A DNA stretch of 64,000 bases from Elymus sibiricus (lineage: Eukaryota > Streptophyta > Magnoliopsida > Poales > Poaceae). How positions within the stretch are numbered: position 1 is the first letter of the stretch; every line of letters starts with the position of its first letter. The translations under genes and the position numbers were made by a program. The stretch lies in contig CM077671.1 of NCBI GenBank assembly GCA_039707655.1, positions 243,017,095 through 243,081,094 of the forward strand. Direction: 5' to 3'. The notes beneath the pieces are model-generated. The model did no database searches and was not told where the DNA came from. It saw only the letters and a program-made list of their open reading frames with translations. Below are positions 35,405 through 49,500 of the stretch, piece by piece.

Positions 35405-37775
35405 TCAGAATAAATCATGAAATGCATGAAAATAGCAAATGAAGTGAGAAAAGGGTTGAAATGTGATGATGTGGCTTTGAATGGTGCATATTGAATGCAG
35501 AAAAAGTCTTGAGTTAAAATATGTTTAAAAAAATGAAATCCCTATGTAATAGACGGGTTTTCGTTCGAAACCCTGATACTTCGAAGGAGATTGTCCAGTT
35601 TGTACACGAAGTGCATCCAGTTTTTCCCGTAACCCTCTCAACTTTTTAGCACATGCTATGTGGGTGAAATTATGATACCATGCGAACTTTCAACCATTTC
35701 AGAGTTCATTTGCAGTGCTTTTCAATTTCAGGGTCATTTTAGCTCAGAATAAATCATGAAATGCATGAAAAATAGCAAATGAAGTCAGAAAAGGGTTGAA
35801 AAGTGATGATGTGGCTTTGAATGGTGCATATTGAATGCAGAAAAAGTCTTGAGTTAAAATATGTTTTAAAAAATTAAATCCCTTTGTAATAGACGGGTTT
35901 TCGTTCGAAACCCTGATACTTCGAAGGAGATTGTCCGTATTGTACACGAAGTGCATCCAGTTTTTCCCGTAACCCTGTCAACTTTTTAGCACATGCTATG
36001 TGGGTGAAATTATGATACCATGCCAACTTTCAACATTTTAAAGTTCATTTGCAGTGCTTTTCAATTTCAGGGTCATTTTAGCTCATAATAAATCATGAAA
36101 TGCATGAAAATAGCAAATGAAGTGAGAAAAGGGTTGAAAAGTGATGATGTGGCTTTGAATGGTGCATATTGAATGCAGAAAAAGTCTTGAGTTAAAATAT
36201 GTTTAATAATATGAAATCCCATTGTAATAGACTTGTTTTCGTCCGAAACCCTGATACTTCGAAGGAGATTGTCCAGTTTGTACACGAAGTGCATCCAGTT
36301 TTTCCCGTAACCCTCTCAACTTTTTAGCACATGCTATGTGGGAGAAATTATGATACCATGCCAACTTTCAACCATTTCAGAGTTCATTTGCGGTGCTTTT
36401 CAATTTCAGGGTCATTTTAGCTCAGAATAAATCATGAAATGCATGAAAAATAGCAAATGAACTCAGAAAAAGGTTGAAAAGTGATGATGTGGCTTTGAAT
36501 GGTGCATATTGAATGCAGAAAAAGTCTTGAGTTAAAATATGTTTAAAAAAAATGAAATCCCTTTGTAATAGACGGGTTTTCGTTCGAAACCCTCATAGTT
36601 CGAAGGAGATTGTCCAGTTTGTACACGAAGTGCATCCAGTTTTTCCCGTAACCCTCTCAACTTTTTAGCACATGCTATGTGGGAGAAATTATGATACCAT
36701 GCCAACTTTCAACCATTTCAGAGTTCATTTGCGGTGCTTTTCAATTTCAGGGTCATTTTAGCTCAGAATAAATCATGAAATGCATGAAAAATAGCAAATG
36801 AACTCAGAAAAGGGTTGAAAAGTGATGATGTGGCTTTGAATGGTGCATATTGAATGCAGAAAAAGTCTTGAGTTAAAATATGTTTAAAAAAATGAAATCC
36901 CTTTGTAATAGACGGGTTTTCGTTCGAAACCCTGATACTTCGAAGGAGATTGTCCAGTTTGTACACGAAGTGCATCCAGTTTTTCCCGTAACCCTCTCAA
37001 CTTTTTAGCACATGCTATGTGGGTGAAATTATGATACCATGCCAACTTTCAACCATTTCAGAGTTCATTTGCAGTGCTTTTCAATTTCAGGGTCATTTTA
37101 GCTCAAAACAAATCATGAAATGCATGAAAAATAGCAAATGAAGTCAGGAAAGGGTTCAAAAGTGATGACGTGGCTTTGAATGGTGCATATTGAATGCAGA
37201 AAAGTCTTGAGTTAAAATATGTTTAAAAAAATCAAATCCCTTTGTAATAGACGAGTTTTCGTCCGAAACCCTCATACTTCGAAGGAGATTGTCCAGTTTG
37301 TACACGAAGTGCATCCAGTTTTTCCCGTAACCCTCTCAACTTTTTAGCACATGCTATGTGGGTATAATTATGATACCATGCCAACTTTCAACCATTTCAG
37401 AGTTCATTTGCAGTGCTTTTCAATTTCAGGGTCATTTTAGCTCAGAACAAATCATGAAATGCATGAAAAATAGCAAATGAAGTCAGAAAAGGGTTCAAAA
37501 GTGATGACGTGGCTTTGAATGGTGCATATTGAATGCAGAAAAAGTCTTGAGTATGTTTAAAAAATTGAAATACCTTTGTAATAGACGAGTTTTCGTGCGA
37601 AACCCTGATACTACGAAGGAGATTGTCCAGTTTGTACACGAAGTGCAACCAGTTTTTCCCGTAATCCTCTCAACTTTTTAGCACATGCTATGTGGGTGAA
37701 ATTATGATACCATGCCATCTTTCAACCATTTCAGAGTTCATTTGCAGTGCTTTTCAATTTCAGGGTCATTTTAGC
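35405..37775. repeat. Start of the second copy of the 18.1-kb segment
   Basis: Anchor 35405 is a type 4 monomer with ccctatgtaatag, shared with 49639. From 35744 the array matches 18120 onward at a constant offset of 17624 (35744, 36083, 36422, 36763, 37103, 37442 with 18120, 18459, 18798, 19139, 19479, 19818), including accatgcgaac just before, gtccgtattg, taataatatg, gggagaaattatg and the 6-nt deletion near 37550. Confidence 0.78.
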
Positions 37776-40480
37776 TCAGAATAAATCATGAAATGCATGA
37801 AAAATAGCAAATGAAGTCAGAAAAGGTTGAAAAGTGATGATGTGGCTTTGAATGGTGCATATTGAATGCAGAAATAGTCTTGAACTAAAGTATGTTTAAA
37901 AAAAATGAAATCCCTTTGTAATAGAGGAGTTTTCGTCCAAAACCCTCATACTTCGAAGGAGATTGTCCAGTTTGTACACGAAGTGCATCCAGTTTTTCCC
38001 GTAACCCTCTAAAATTTCTAGAACATTCTATGTGAGTGAAATTATGATACCATGCCAACTTTCAACCATTTCAGAGTTCATTTGCAGTGCTTTCAATATC
38101 AGGGTCATTTTAGCTCATAATAAATCATGAAATGCATGAAAAATAGCAAATGAAGTCAGAAAAGGGTTGAAAAGTGATGATGTGGCTTTGAATGGTGCAT
38201 ATTGAATGCAGAAAAAGTCTTGAGTTAAAATATGTTTAAAAAAATGAAATCCCTTTGTAATAGACGGGTTTTCGTTCGAAACCCTCATAGTTCGAAGGAG
38301 ATTGTCCAGTTTGTACACGAAGTGCATCCAGTTTTTCCCGTAACCCTCTCAACTTTTTAGAACATGCTATGTGGGTGAAATTATGATACCATGCCAACTT
38401 TCAACCATTTCAGAGTTCATTTGCAGTGCTTTTCAATTTCAGGGTCATTTTATCTCAAAACAAATCATGAAATGCATGAAAAATAGCAAATGAAGTCAGG
38501 AAAGGGTTCAAAAGTGATGACGTGGCTTTGAATGGTGCATATTGAATGCAGAAAATTCTTGAGTTAAAATATGTTTAAAAAAATGAAATCCCTTTGTAAT
38601 AGACGAGTTTTCGTCCGAAACCCTCATACTTCGAAGGAGATTGTCCAGTTTGTACAGGAAGTGCATCCAGTTTTTCCCGTAACCCTCTCAACTTTTTAGC
38701 ACATGCTATGTGGGTATAAGTATGATACCATGCCAACTTTCAACCATTTCAGAGTTCATTTGCAGTGCTTTTCAATTTCAGGGTCATTTTAGCTCTGAAC
38801 AAATCATGAAATGCATGAAAAATAGCAAATGAAGTCAGAAAAGGGTTCAAAAGTGATGACGTGGCTTTGAATGGTGCATATTGAATGCAGAAAAAGTCTT
38901 GAGTATGTTTAAAAAATTGAAATCCCTTTGTAATAGACGAGTTTTCGTGCGAAACCCTGATACTACGAAGGAGATTGTCCAGTTTGTACACGAAGTGCAA
39001 CCAGTTTTTCCCGTAATCCTCTCAACTTTTTAGCACATGCTATGTGGGTGAAATTATGATACCATGCCATCTTTCAACCATTTCAGAGTTCATTTGCAGT
39101 GCTTTTCAATTTCAGGGTCATTTTAGCTCAGAATAAATCATGAAATGCATGAAAAATAGCAAATGAAGTCAGAAAAGGTTGAAAAGTGATGATGTGGCTT
39201 TGAATGGTGCATATTGAATGCAGAAATAGTCTTGAACTAAAGTATGTTTAAAAAAAATGAAATCCCTTTGTAATAGAGGAGTTTTCGTCCAAAACCCTCA
39301 TACTTCGAAGGAGATTGTCCAGTTTGTACACGAAGTGCATCCAGTTTTTCCCGTAACCCTCTAAAATTTCTAGAACATTCTATGTGAGTGAAATTATGAT
39401 ACCATGCCAACTTTCAACCATTTCAGAGTTCATTTGCAGTGCTTTCAATATCAGGGTCATTTTAGCTCATAATAAATCATGAAATGCATGAAAAATAGCA
39501 AATGAAGTCAGAAAAGGGTTGAAAAGTGATGATGTGGCTTTGAATGGTGCATATTGAATGCAGAAAAAGTCTTGAGTTAAAATATGTTTAAAAAAAATGA
39601 AATCCCTTTGTAATAGACGGGTTTTCGTTCGAAACCCTCATAGTTCGAAGGAGATTGTCCAGTTTGTACACGAAGTGCATCCAGTTTTTCCCGTAACCCT
39701 CTCAACTTTTTAGAACATGCTATGTGGGTGAAATTATGATACCATGCCAACTTTCAACCATTTCAGAGTTCATTTGCAGTGCTTTTCAATTTCAGGGTCA
39801 TTTTATCTCAAAACAAATCATGAAATGCATGAAAAATAGCAAATGAAGTCAGGAAAGGGTTCAAAAGTGATGACGTGGCTTTGAATGGTGCATATTGAAT
39901 GCAGAAAATTCTTGAGTTAAAATATGTTTAAAAAAATGAAATCCCTTTGTAATAGACGAGTTTTCGTCCGAAACCCTCATACTTCGAAGGAGATTGTCCA
40001 GTTTGTACAGGAAGTGCATCCAGTTTTTCCCGTAACCCTCTCAACTTTTTAGCACATGCTATGTGGGTATAAGTATGATACCATGCCAACTTTCAACCAT
40101 TTCAGAGTTCATTTGCAGTGCTTTTCAATTTCAGGGTCATTTTAGCTCTGAACAAATCATGAAATGCATGAAAAATAGCAAATGAAGTCAGAAAAGGGTT
40201 CAAAAGTGATGACGTGGCTTTGAATGGTGCATATTGAATGCAGAAAAAGTCTTGAGTATGTTTAAAAAATTGAAATCCCTTTGTAATAGACGAGTTTTCG
40301 TGCGAAACCCTGATACTACGAAGGAGATTGTCCAGTTTGTACACGAAGTGCAACCAGTTTTTCCCGTAATCCTCTCAACTTTTTAGCACATGCTATGTGG
40401 GTGAAATTATGATACCATGCCATCTTTCAACCATTTCAGAGTTCATTTGCAGTGCTTTTCAATTTCAGGGTCATTTTAGC
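37776..40480. repeat. Tetramer expansion (1353 bp), two copies
   Basis: Anchors 37776, 38115, 38455, 38794 recur at 39128, 39467, 39808, 40147, each 1352-1353 bp later. Shared markers are tagaggag (near 37921 and 39274), ttctagaacattc, tttatctcaaaac, cagaaaattcttg, cacaggaag-type loss (gtacaggaag) and the 6-nt deletion near 38904 and 40257. The equivalent place in the left copy (20152-21504) has only one such tetramer, so this expansion happened on the right only. Confidence 0.8.
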
Positions 40481-43400
40481 TCAGAATAAATCATGAAATG
40501 CATGAAAAATAGCAAATGAAGTCAGAAAAGGTTGAAAAGTGATGATGTGGCTTTGAATGGTGCATATTGAATGCAGAAATAGTCTTGAACTAAAGTATGT
40601 TTTAAAAAAATGAAATCCCTTTGTAATAGACGAGTTTTCGTCCAAAACCCTCATACTTCGAAGGAGATTGTCCAGTTTGTACACGAAGTGCATCCAGTTT
40701 TTCCCGTAACCCTCTAAAATTTCTAGAACATTCTATGTGAGTGAAATTATGATACCATGCCAACTTTCAACCATTTCAGAGTTCATTTGCAGTGCTTTCA
40801 ATATCAGGGTCATTTTAGCTCATAATAAATCATGAAATGCATGAAAAATAGCAAATGAAGTCAGAAAAGGGTTGAAAAGTGATGATGTGGCTTTGAATGG
40901 TGCATATTGAATGCAGAAAAAGTCTTGAGTTAAAATATGTTTAAAAAAATGAAATCCCTTTGTAATAGATGGGTTTTCGTTCGAAACCCTGATACTTCGA
41001 AGGAGATTGTCCAGTTTGTACACGAAGTGCATCCAGTTTTTCCCGTAACCCTCTCAACTTTTTAGCACATGCTATGTGGTTGAAAGTATGATACCATGCC
41101 AACTTTAAACCATTTCAGAGTTCATTTGCAGTGCTTTTTAATTTCAGGGTCATTTTAGCTCATAATAAATTATGAAATGCATGAAAAATAGCAAATGAAG
41201 TCAGAAAAGGTTGAAAAGTGATGATGTGGCTTTGAATGGTGCATCTTGAATACAGAAATAGTCTTGAGCTAAAATATGTTTTAAAAAAATGAAATCCCTT
41301 TGTAATAGACGAGTTTTCGTCCAAAACCCTCATACTTCGAAAGAGATTGTCCAGTTTGTACACGAAGTGCATCCAGTTTTACCCGTAACCCTCTCAAATT
41401 TTTAGAACATGCTATGTGAGTGAAATTATGATACCATGCCAGCTTTCAACCATTTCAGAGTTCATTTGCAGTGCTTTTCAATTTCAGGGTCATTTTAGCT
41501 CAGAATAAATAATGAAATGCATGACAAATAGCAAATGAAGTCAGAAAAGGGTTGAAAAGTGATGATGTGGCTTTGAATGGTGCATATTGAATGTAGAAAA
41601 AGTCTTGAGTTAAAATATGTTTAAAAAAATGAAATCCCTTTGTAATAGACGGGTTTTCGTTCGAAACCCTAATACTTTGAAGGAGATTGTCCAGTTTGTA
41701 CACGAAGTGCATCCAGTTTTTCCCGTAACCCTCTCAACTTTTTAGCACATGCTATGTGGGTGTAATTATGATACCATGCCAACTTTCAACCATTTCAGAG
41801 TTCATTTGCAGTGCTTTTCAATTTCAGGGTCATTTTAGCTCAGAACAAATCATGAAATGCATGAAAAATAGCAAATGAAGTCAGAAAAGGGTTCAAAAGT
41901 GATGACGTGGCTTTGAATGGTGCATATTGAATGCAGAAAAAGTCTTGAGTTAAAATATGTTTAAAAAAATGAAATCCCTTTGTAATAGACGAGTTTTCGT
42001 GCGAAACCCTGATACTACGAAGGAGATTGTCCAGTTTGTACACGAAGTGCAACCAGTTTTTCCCGTAACCCTCTCAACTTTTTAGCACATGCTATGTGGG
42101 TGAAATTATGATACCATGCCATCTTTCAACCATTTCAGAGTTCATTTGCAGTGCTTTTCAATTGCAGGGTCATTTTAGCTCAGAATAAATCATGAAATGC
42201 ATGAAAAATAGCAAATGAAGTCAGAAAAGGTTGAAAAGTGATGATGTGGCTTTGAATGGTGCATATTGAATGCAGAAATAGTCTTGAGCTAAAGTATGTT
42301 TTAAAAAAATGAAATCCCTTTGTAATAGACGAGTTTTCGTCCAAAACCCTCATACTTCGAAGGAGATTGTCCAGTTTGTACACGAAGTGCATCCAGTTTT
42401 TCCCGTAACCCTCTAAAATTTCTAGAACATTCTATGTGAGTGAAATTATGATACCATGCCAACTTTCAACCATTTCAGAGTTCATTTGCAGTGCTTTCAA
42501 TATCAGGGTCATTTTAGCTCATAATAAATCATGAAATGCATGAAAAATAGCAAATGAAGTCAGAAAAGGGTTGAAAAGTGATGATGTGGCTTTGAATGGT
42601 GCATATTGAATGCAGAAAAAGTCTTGAGTTAAAATATGTTTAAAAAAATGAAATCCCTTTGTAATAGATGGGTTTTCGTTCGAAACCCTGATACTTCGAA
42701 GGAGATTGTCCAGTTTGTACACGAAGTGCATCCAGTTTTTCCCGTAACCCTCTCAACTTTTTAGCACATGCTATGTGGGTGAAATTATGATACCATGCCA
42801 ACTTTCAACCATTTCAGAGTTCATTTGCAATGCTTTTCAATATCAGGGTCATTTTAGCTCATAATAAATCATGAAATGCTTGAAAAATAGCAAATGAAGT
42901 CAGAAAAGGGTTGAAAAGTGATGATGTGGCTTTGAATGGTGCATATTGAATGCAGAAAAAGTCTTGAGTTAAAATATGTTTAAAAAAATGAAATCCGTTT
43001 GTAATAGACGGGTTTTCGTTCGAAACCCTGATACTTCGAAGGAGATTGTCCAGTTTGTACACGAAGTGCATCCAATTTTTCCCGTAACCCTCTCAACTTT
43101 TTAGCACATGCTATGTGTGTGAAATTATGATACCATGCCAACATTCAACCATTTCAGAGTTCATTTGCAGTGCTTTTCAATTTCAGGGTCATTTTAGCTC
43201 AGAATAAATCATGAAATGCATGAAAATGGCAAATGAAGTGAGAAAAGGGTTGAAAAGTTATGATGTGGTTTTTAATGGTGCATATTGAATGCAAAAAAAG
43301 TCTTGAGTTAAAATATGTTTAAAAAATGAAATCGCTTTGTAATAGACGAGTTTTCGTCCGAAACCGTGATACTTCGAAGGAGATTATCCAGTTTGTACAC

Positions 43401-46400
43401 GAAGTGCATCCAGTTTTTCCCTAACCCTCTCAAATTTTTAGAACATGCTATGTGAGTGAAATTATGATACCATGCCAACTTTCAACCATTTCAGAGTTCA
43501 TTTGCAGTGCTTTTCAATTTCAGGGTCATTTTAGCTCAGAATAAATCATGAAATGCATGAAAAATAGGAAATGAAGTCTGAAAAGGGTTGAAAAGTGATG
43601 ATGTGGCTTTGAATGGTGCATATTGAATGCAGAAAAAGTCTTGAGTTAAAATATGTTTAAAAAATGAAATCCCTTTGAAATAGACGGGTTTTGGTTCGAA
43701 ACCCTGATACATCGAAGGAGATTGTCCAGTTTGTATAGGAAGTGCATCCAGTTTTTCCCGTAACCCTCTCAACTTTTTAGCACATGCTATGTGGGTGAAA
43801 TTATGATACCATGCCAACTTTCAACCATTTTAGAGTTCATTTGCAGTGCTTTTCAATTTCAGGGTCATATTAGCTCAAAACAAATCATGAAATGCATGAA
43901 AAATAGCAAATGAAGTCAGGAAAGGGTTCAAAAGTGATGACGTGGCTTTGAATGGTGCATATTGAATGCAGAAAAAGTCTTGAGTTAAAATATGTTTAAA
44001 AAAAAGAAATCCCTTTGTAATAGACGAGTTTTCGTCTGAAACCGTGATACTTCGAAGGAGATTGTCCAGTTTGTACACGAAGTGCATCCAGTTTGTCCCG
44101 TAACCCTCTCAAATTTTCAGAACATGCTATGTGGGTGAAATTATGATACCATGCCAACTTTCAACCATTTCCGAGTTCATTTGCAGTGCTTTTCAATTTC
44201 AGGGTCATTTTAGCTCAGAATAAATCATGAAATGCACGAAAATAGCAAATGAAGTCAGAAAAGGTTGAAAAGTGATGATGTGCCTTTGAATGGTGCATAT
44301 TGAATGCAGAAATAGTCTTGATCTAAAATATGTTTTAAAAAATGAAATCCCTTTGTCATAGACGAGTTTTCGTCCAAAACCCTCATACTTCGAAGGAGAT
44401 TGTCAGTTTGTACACGAAGTGCATCCAGTTTTTCCCGTAACCCTCTCAAATTTTTAGAACATGCTATGTGAGTGAAATTATGATACCATGCCAACTTTCA
44501 ACCATTTCAGAGTTCATTTGCAGTGCTTTTCAATTTCAGGGTCATTTTAGCTCAGAATAAATCATGAAATGCATGAAAAATAGCAAATGAAGTCAGAAAA
44601 GGGTTGAAAAGTGATGATGTGGCTTTGAATGGTGCATATTGAATGCAGAAATAGTCTTGAACTAAAATATGTTTTATAAAAATGAAATCCCTTTGTTATA
44701 GACGAGTTTTCGTCCAAAACCCTCATACTTCGAAGGAGATTGTCCAGTTTGTACACGAAGTGCATCCAGTTTTTCCCGTAACCCTCTAAAATTTCTAGAA
44801 CATTCTATGTGAGTGAAATTATGATACCATGCCAACTTTCAACCATTTCAGAGTTCATTTGCAGTGCTTTTCAATACCAGGGTCATTTTAGCTCATAATA
44901 AATCATGAAATGCATGAAAAATAGCAAATGAAGTCAGAAAAGGGTTGAAAAGTGATGATGTGGCTTTGAATGGTGCATATTGAATGCAGAAAAAGTCTTG
45001 AGTTAAAATATGTTTAAAAAAATGAAATCCCTTTGTAATAGACGGGTTTTCGTTCGAAACCCTGATACTTCGAAGGAGATTGTCCAGTTTGTACACCAAG
45101 TGCATCCAGTTTTTCCCGTAACCCTCTCAACTTTTTAGCACATGCTATGTGGGTGAAATTATGATACCATGCCAACTTTCAACCATTTCAGAGTTCATTT
45201 GCAGTGCTTTTCAATATCAGGGTCATTTTAGCTCATAATAAATCATGAAATGCTTGAAAAATAGCAAATGAAGTCAGAAAAGGGTTGAAAAGTGATGATG
45301 TGGCTTTGAATGGTGCATATTGAATGCAGAAAAAGTCTTGAGTTCAAATATGTTTAAAAAAATGAAATCCCTTTGTAATAGACGGGTTTTCGTTCGAAAC
45401 CCTGATACTTCGAAGGAGATTGTCCAGTTTGTACACGAAGTGCATCCAGTTTTTCCCGTAACCCTCTCAACTTTTTAGCACATGCTATGTGGGTGAAATT
45501 ATGATACCATGCCAACATTCAACCATTTCAGAGTTCATTTGCAGTGGTTTTCAATTTCAGGGTCATTTTAGCTCAGAATAAATCATGAAATGCATGAAAA
45601 TGGCAAATGAAGTGAGAAAAGGGTTGAAAAGTTATGATGTGGTTTTTAATGGTGCATATTGAATGCAAAAAAGTCTTGAGTTAAAATATGTTTAAAAAAT
45701 GAAATCCCTTTGAAATAGACGAGTTTTCGTCCGAAACCGTGATACTTCGAAGGAGATTATCCAGTTTGTACACGAAGTGCATCCAGTTTTTCCCTAACCC
45801 TCTCAAATTTTTAGAACATGCTATGTGAGTGAAATTATGATACCATGCCAACTTTCAACCATTTCAGAGTTCATTTGCAGTGCTTTTCAATTTCAGGGTC
45901 ATTTTAGCTCAGAATAAATCATGAAATGCATGAAAAATAGGAAATGAAGTCTGAAAAGGGTTGAAAAGTGATGATGTGGCTTTGAATGGTGCATATTGAA
46001 TGCAGAAAAAGTCTTGAGTTAAAATATGTTTAAAAAATGAAATCCCTTTGAAATAGACGGGTTTTGGTTCGAAACCCTGATACATCGAAGGAGATTGTCC
46101 AGTTTGTATAGGAAGTGCATCCAGTTTTTCCCGTAACCCTCTCAACTTTTTAGCACATGCTATGTGGGTGAAATTATGATACCATGCCAACTTTCAACCA
46201 TTTTAGAGTTCATTTGCAGTGCTTTTCAATTTCAGGGTCATTTTAGCTCAAAACAAATCATGAAATGCATGAAAAATAGCAAATGAAGTCAGGAAAGGGT
46301 TCAAAAGTGATGACGTGGCTTTGAATGGTGCATATTGAATGCAGAAAAAGTCTTGAGTTAAAATATGTTTAAAAAAAAGAAATCCCTTTGTAATAGACGA

Positions 46401-46587
46401 GTTTTCGTCTGAAACCGTGATACTTCGAAGGAGATTGTCCAGTTTGTACACGAAGTGCATCCAGTTTGTCCCGTAACCCTCTCAAATTTTCAGAACATGC
46501 TATGTGGGTGAAATTATGATACCATGCCAACTTTCAACCATTTCCGAGTTCATTTGCAGTGCTTTTCAATTTCAGGGTCATTTTAGC
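40481..46587. repeat. Near-identical copy of 25230-31336 (offset 15251)
   Basis: Eighteen consecutive anchors from 40481 to 46248 equal those from 25230 to 30997 plus exactly 15251. Differences seen by eye include tctagttttt (26112) against tccagttttacccg (41363), tttcaatgg against tttgaatgg (27353/42604), gaaaccgtg against gaaaccctg (27437/42688), gggtcatatt near 43866, tttgttatag near 44693, and caatacc against caatatc (44876/29625). That is roughly ten in 6 kb, not a full count. The match ends inside 46588, where the left copy instead has its 31319 join. Confidence 0.83.
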
Positions 46588-49500
46588 TCAGAATAAATCA
46601 TGAAATGCACGAAAATAGCAAATGAAGTCAGAAAAGGTTGAAAAGTGATGATGTGGCTTTGAATGGTGCATATTGAATGCAGAAATAGTCTTGATCTAAA
46701 ATATGTTTTAAAAAATGAAATCCCTTTGTAATAGACGAGTTTTCGTCCAAAACCCTCATACTTCGAAGGAGATTGTCAGTTTGTACACGAAGTGCATCCA
46801 GTTTTTCCCGTAACCCTCTCAAATTTTTAGAACATGCTATGTGAGTGAAATTATGATACCATGCCAACTTTCAACCATTTCAGAGTTCATTTGCAGTGCT
46901 TTTCAATTTCAGGGTCATTTTAGCTCAGAATAAATCATGAAATGCATGAAAAATAGCAAATGAAGTCAGAAAAGGGTTGAAAAGTGATGATGTGGCTTTG
47001 AATTGTGCATATTGAATGCAGAAAAAGTCATGAGTTAAAATATGTTTAAAAAAATGAAATCCCTTTGTAGTAGACGGGTTTTCGTTCGAAACCCTGATAC
47101 TTCGAAGGAGATTGTCCAGTTTGTACACGAAGTGCATCCAGTTTTTCCCGTAACCCTCTCGACTTTTTAGCACATTCTATGTGGGTGAAATTATGATACC
47201 ATGCCAACTTTCAACCATTTCAGAGTTCATTTGCAGTGCTTTTCAATTTCAGGGTCATTTTAGCTCAGAATAAATCATGAAATGCATGAAAATAGCAAAT
47301 GAAGTGAGAAAAGGGTTGAAAAGTGATGATGTGGCTTTGAATGGTGCATATTGAATGCAGAAAAAGTCTTGAGTTAAAATATGTTTAAAAAAATGAAATC
47401 CCTTTGTAATAGACGGGTTTTCGTTCGAAACCCTGATACTTCGAAGGAGATTGTCCAGTTTGTACACCAAGTGCATCCAGTTTTTCCCGTAACCCTCTCA
47501 ACTTTTTAGCACATGCTATGTGGGTGAAATTATGATACCATGCCAACTTTCAACCATTTCAGAGTTCATTTGCAGTGCTTTTCAATATCAGGGTCATTTT
47601 AGCTCATAATAAATCATGAAATGCTTGAAAAATAGCAAATGAAGTCAGAAAAGGGTTGAAAAGTGATGATGTGGCTTTGAATGGTGCATATTGAATGCAG
47701 AAAAAGTCTTGAGTTAAAATATGTTTAAAAAAATGAAATCCCTTTGTAATAGACGGGTTTTCGTTCGAAACCCTGATACTTCGAAGGATATTGTCCAGTT
47801 TGTACACGAAGTGCATCCAGTTTTTCCCGTAACCCTCTCAACTTTTTAGCACATGCTATGTGGGTGAAATTATGATACCATGCCAACATTCAACCATTTC
47901 AGAGTTCATTTGCAGTGGTTTTCAATTTCAGGGTCATTTTAGCTCAGAATAAATCATGAAATGCATGAAAATGGCAAATGAAGTGAGAAAAGGGTTGAAA
48001 AGTTATGATGTGGTTTTTAATGGTGCATATTGAATGCAAAAAAAGTCTTGAGTTAAAATATGTTTAAAAAATGAAATCGCTTTGTAATAGACGAGTTTTC
48101 GTCCGAAACCGTGATACTTCGAAGGAGATTATCCAGTTTGTACACGAAGTGCATCCAGTTTTTCCCGTAACCCTCTCAAATTTTTAGAACATGCTATGTG
48201 AGTGAAATTATGATACCATGCCAACTTTCAACCATTTCAGAGTTCATTTGCAGTGCTTTTCAATTTCAGGGTCATTTTAGCTCAGAATTAATCATGAAAT
48301 GCATGAAAAATAGCAAATGAAGTCAGAAAAGGGTTGAAAAGTGATGATGTGGCTTTGAATGGTGCATATTGAATGCAGAAAAAGTCATGAGTTAAAATAT
48401 GTTTAAAAAAATGAAATCCCTTTGTAGTAGACGGGTTTTCGTTCGAAACCCTGATACTTCGAAGGAGATTGTCCAGTTTGTACACGAAGTGCATCCAGTT
48501 TTTCCCGTAACCCTCTCGACTTTTTAGCACATTCTATGTGGGTGAAATTATGATACCATGCCAACTTTCAACCATTTCAGAGTTCATTTGCAGTGCTTTT
48601 CAATTTCAGGGTCATTTTAGCTCAGAATAAATCATGAAATGCATGAAAATAGCAAATGAAGTCAGAAAAGGGTTGAAAAGTGATGATGTGGCTTTGAATG
48701 GTGCATATTGAATGCAGAAAAAGTCTTGAGTTAAAATATGTTTAAAAAAATGAAATCCCGTTGTAATAGACGAGTTTTCGTCCGAAACCGTGATACTTCG
48801 AAGGAGATTGTCCAGTTTGTACACGAAGTGCATCCAGTTTTTCCCGTAACCCTCTCAACTTTTTAGCACATGCTATGTGGGTGAAATTATGATACCATGC
48901 CAACTTTCAACCATTTCAGAGTTCATTTGCAGTGCTTTTCAATTTCAGGGTCATTTTAGCTCAGAATAAATCATGAAATGCATGAAAAATAGCAAATGAA
49001 GTCAGAAAAGGTTGAAAAGTGATGATGTGGCTTTGAATGGTGCATATTGAATGCAGAAATAGTCTTGAGCTAAAATATGTTTTAAAAAATGAAATCCCTT
49101 TGTAATAGACGAGTTTACGTCCAAAACTCTCATACTTCGAAGGAGATTGTCCAGTTTGTACGCGAAGTGCATCCAGTTTTTCCCGTAACCCTCTCAAATT
49201 TTTAGAACATGCTATGTGAGTGAAATTATGATACCATGCCAACTTTCAACCATTTCAGAGTTCATTTGCAGTGCTTTTCAATTTCAGGGTCATTTTAGCT
49301 CAGAATAAATCATGAAATGCATGAAAATAGCAAATGAAGTGAGAAAAGGGTTGAAATGTGATGATGTGGCTTTGAATGGTGCATATTGAATGCAGAAAAA
49401 GTCTTGAGTTAAAATATGTTTAAAAAAATGAAATCCCTTTGTAATAAACGGGTTTTCGTTCGAAACCCTGATACTTCGAAGGAGATTGTCCAGTTTGTAC

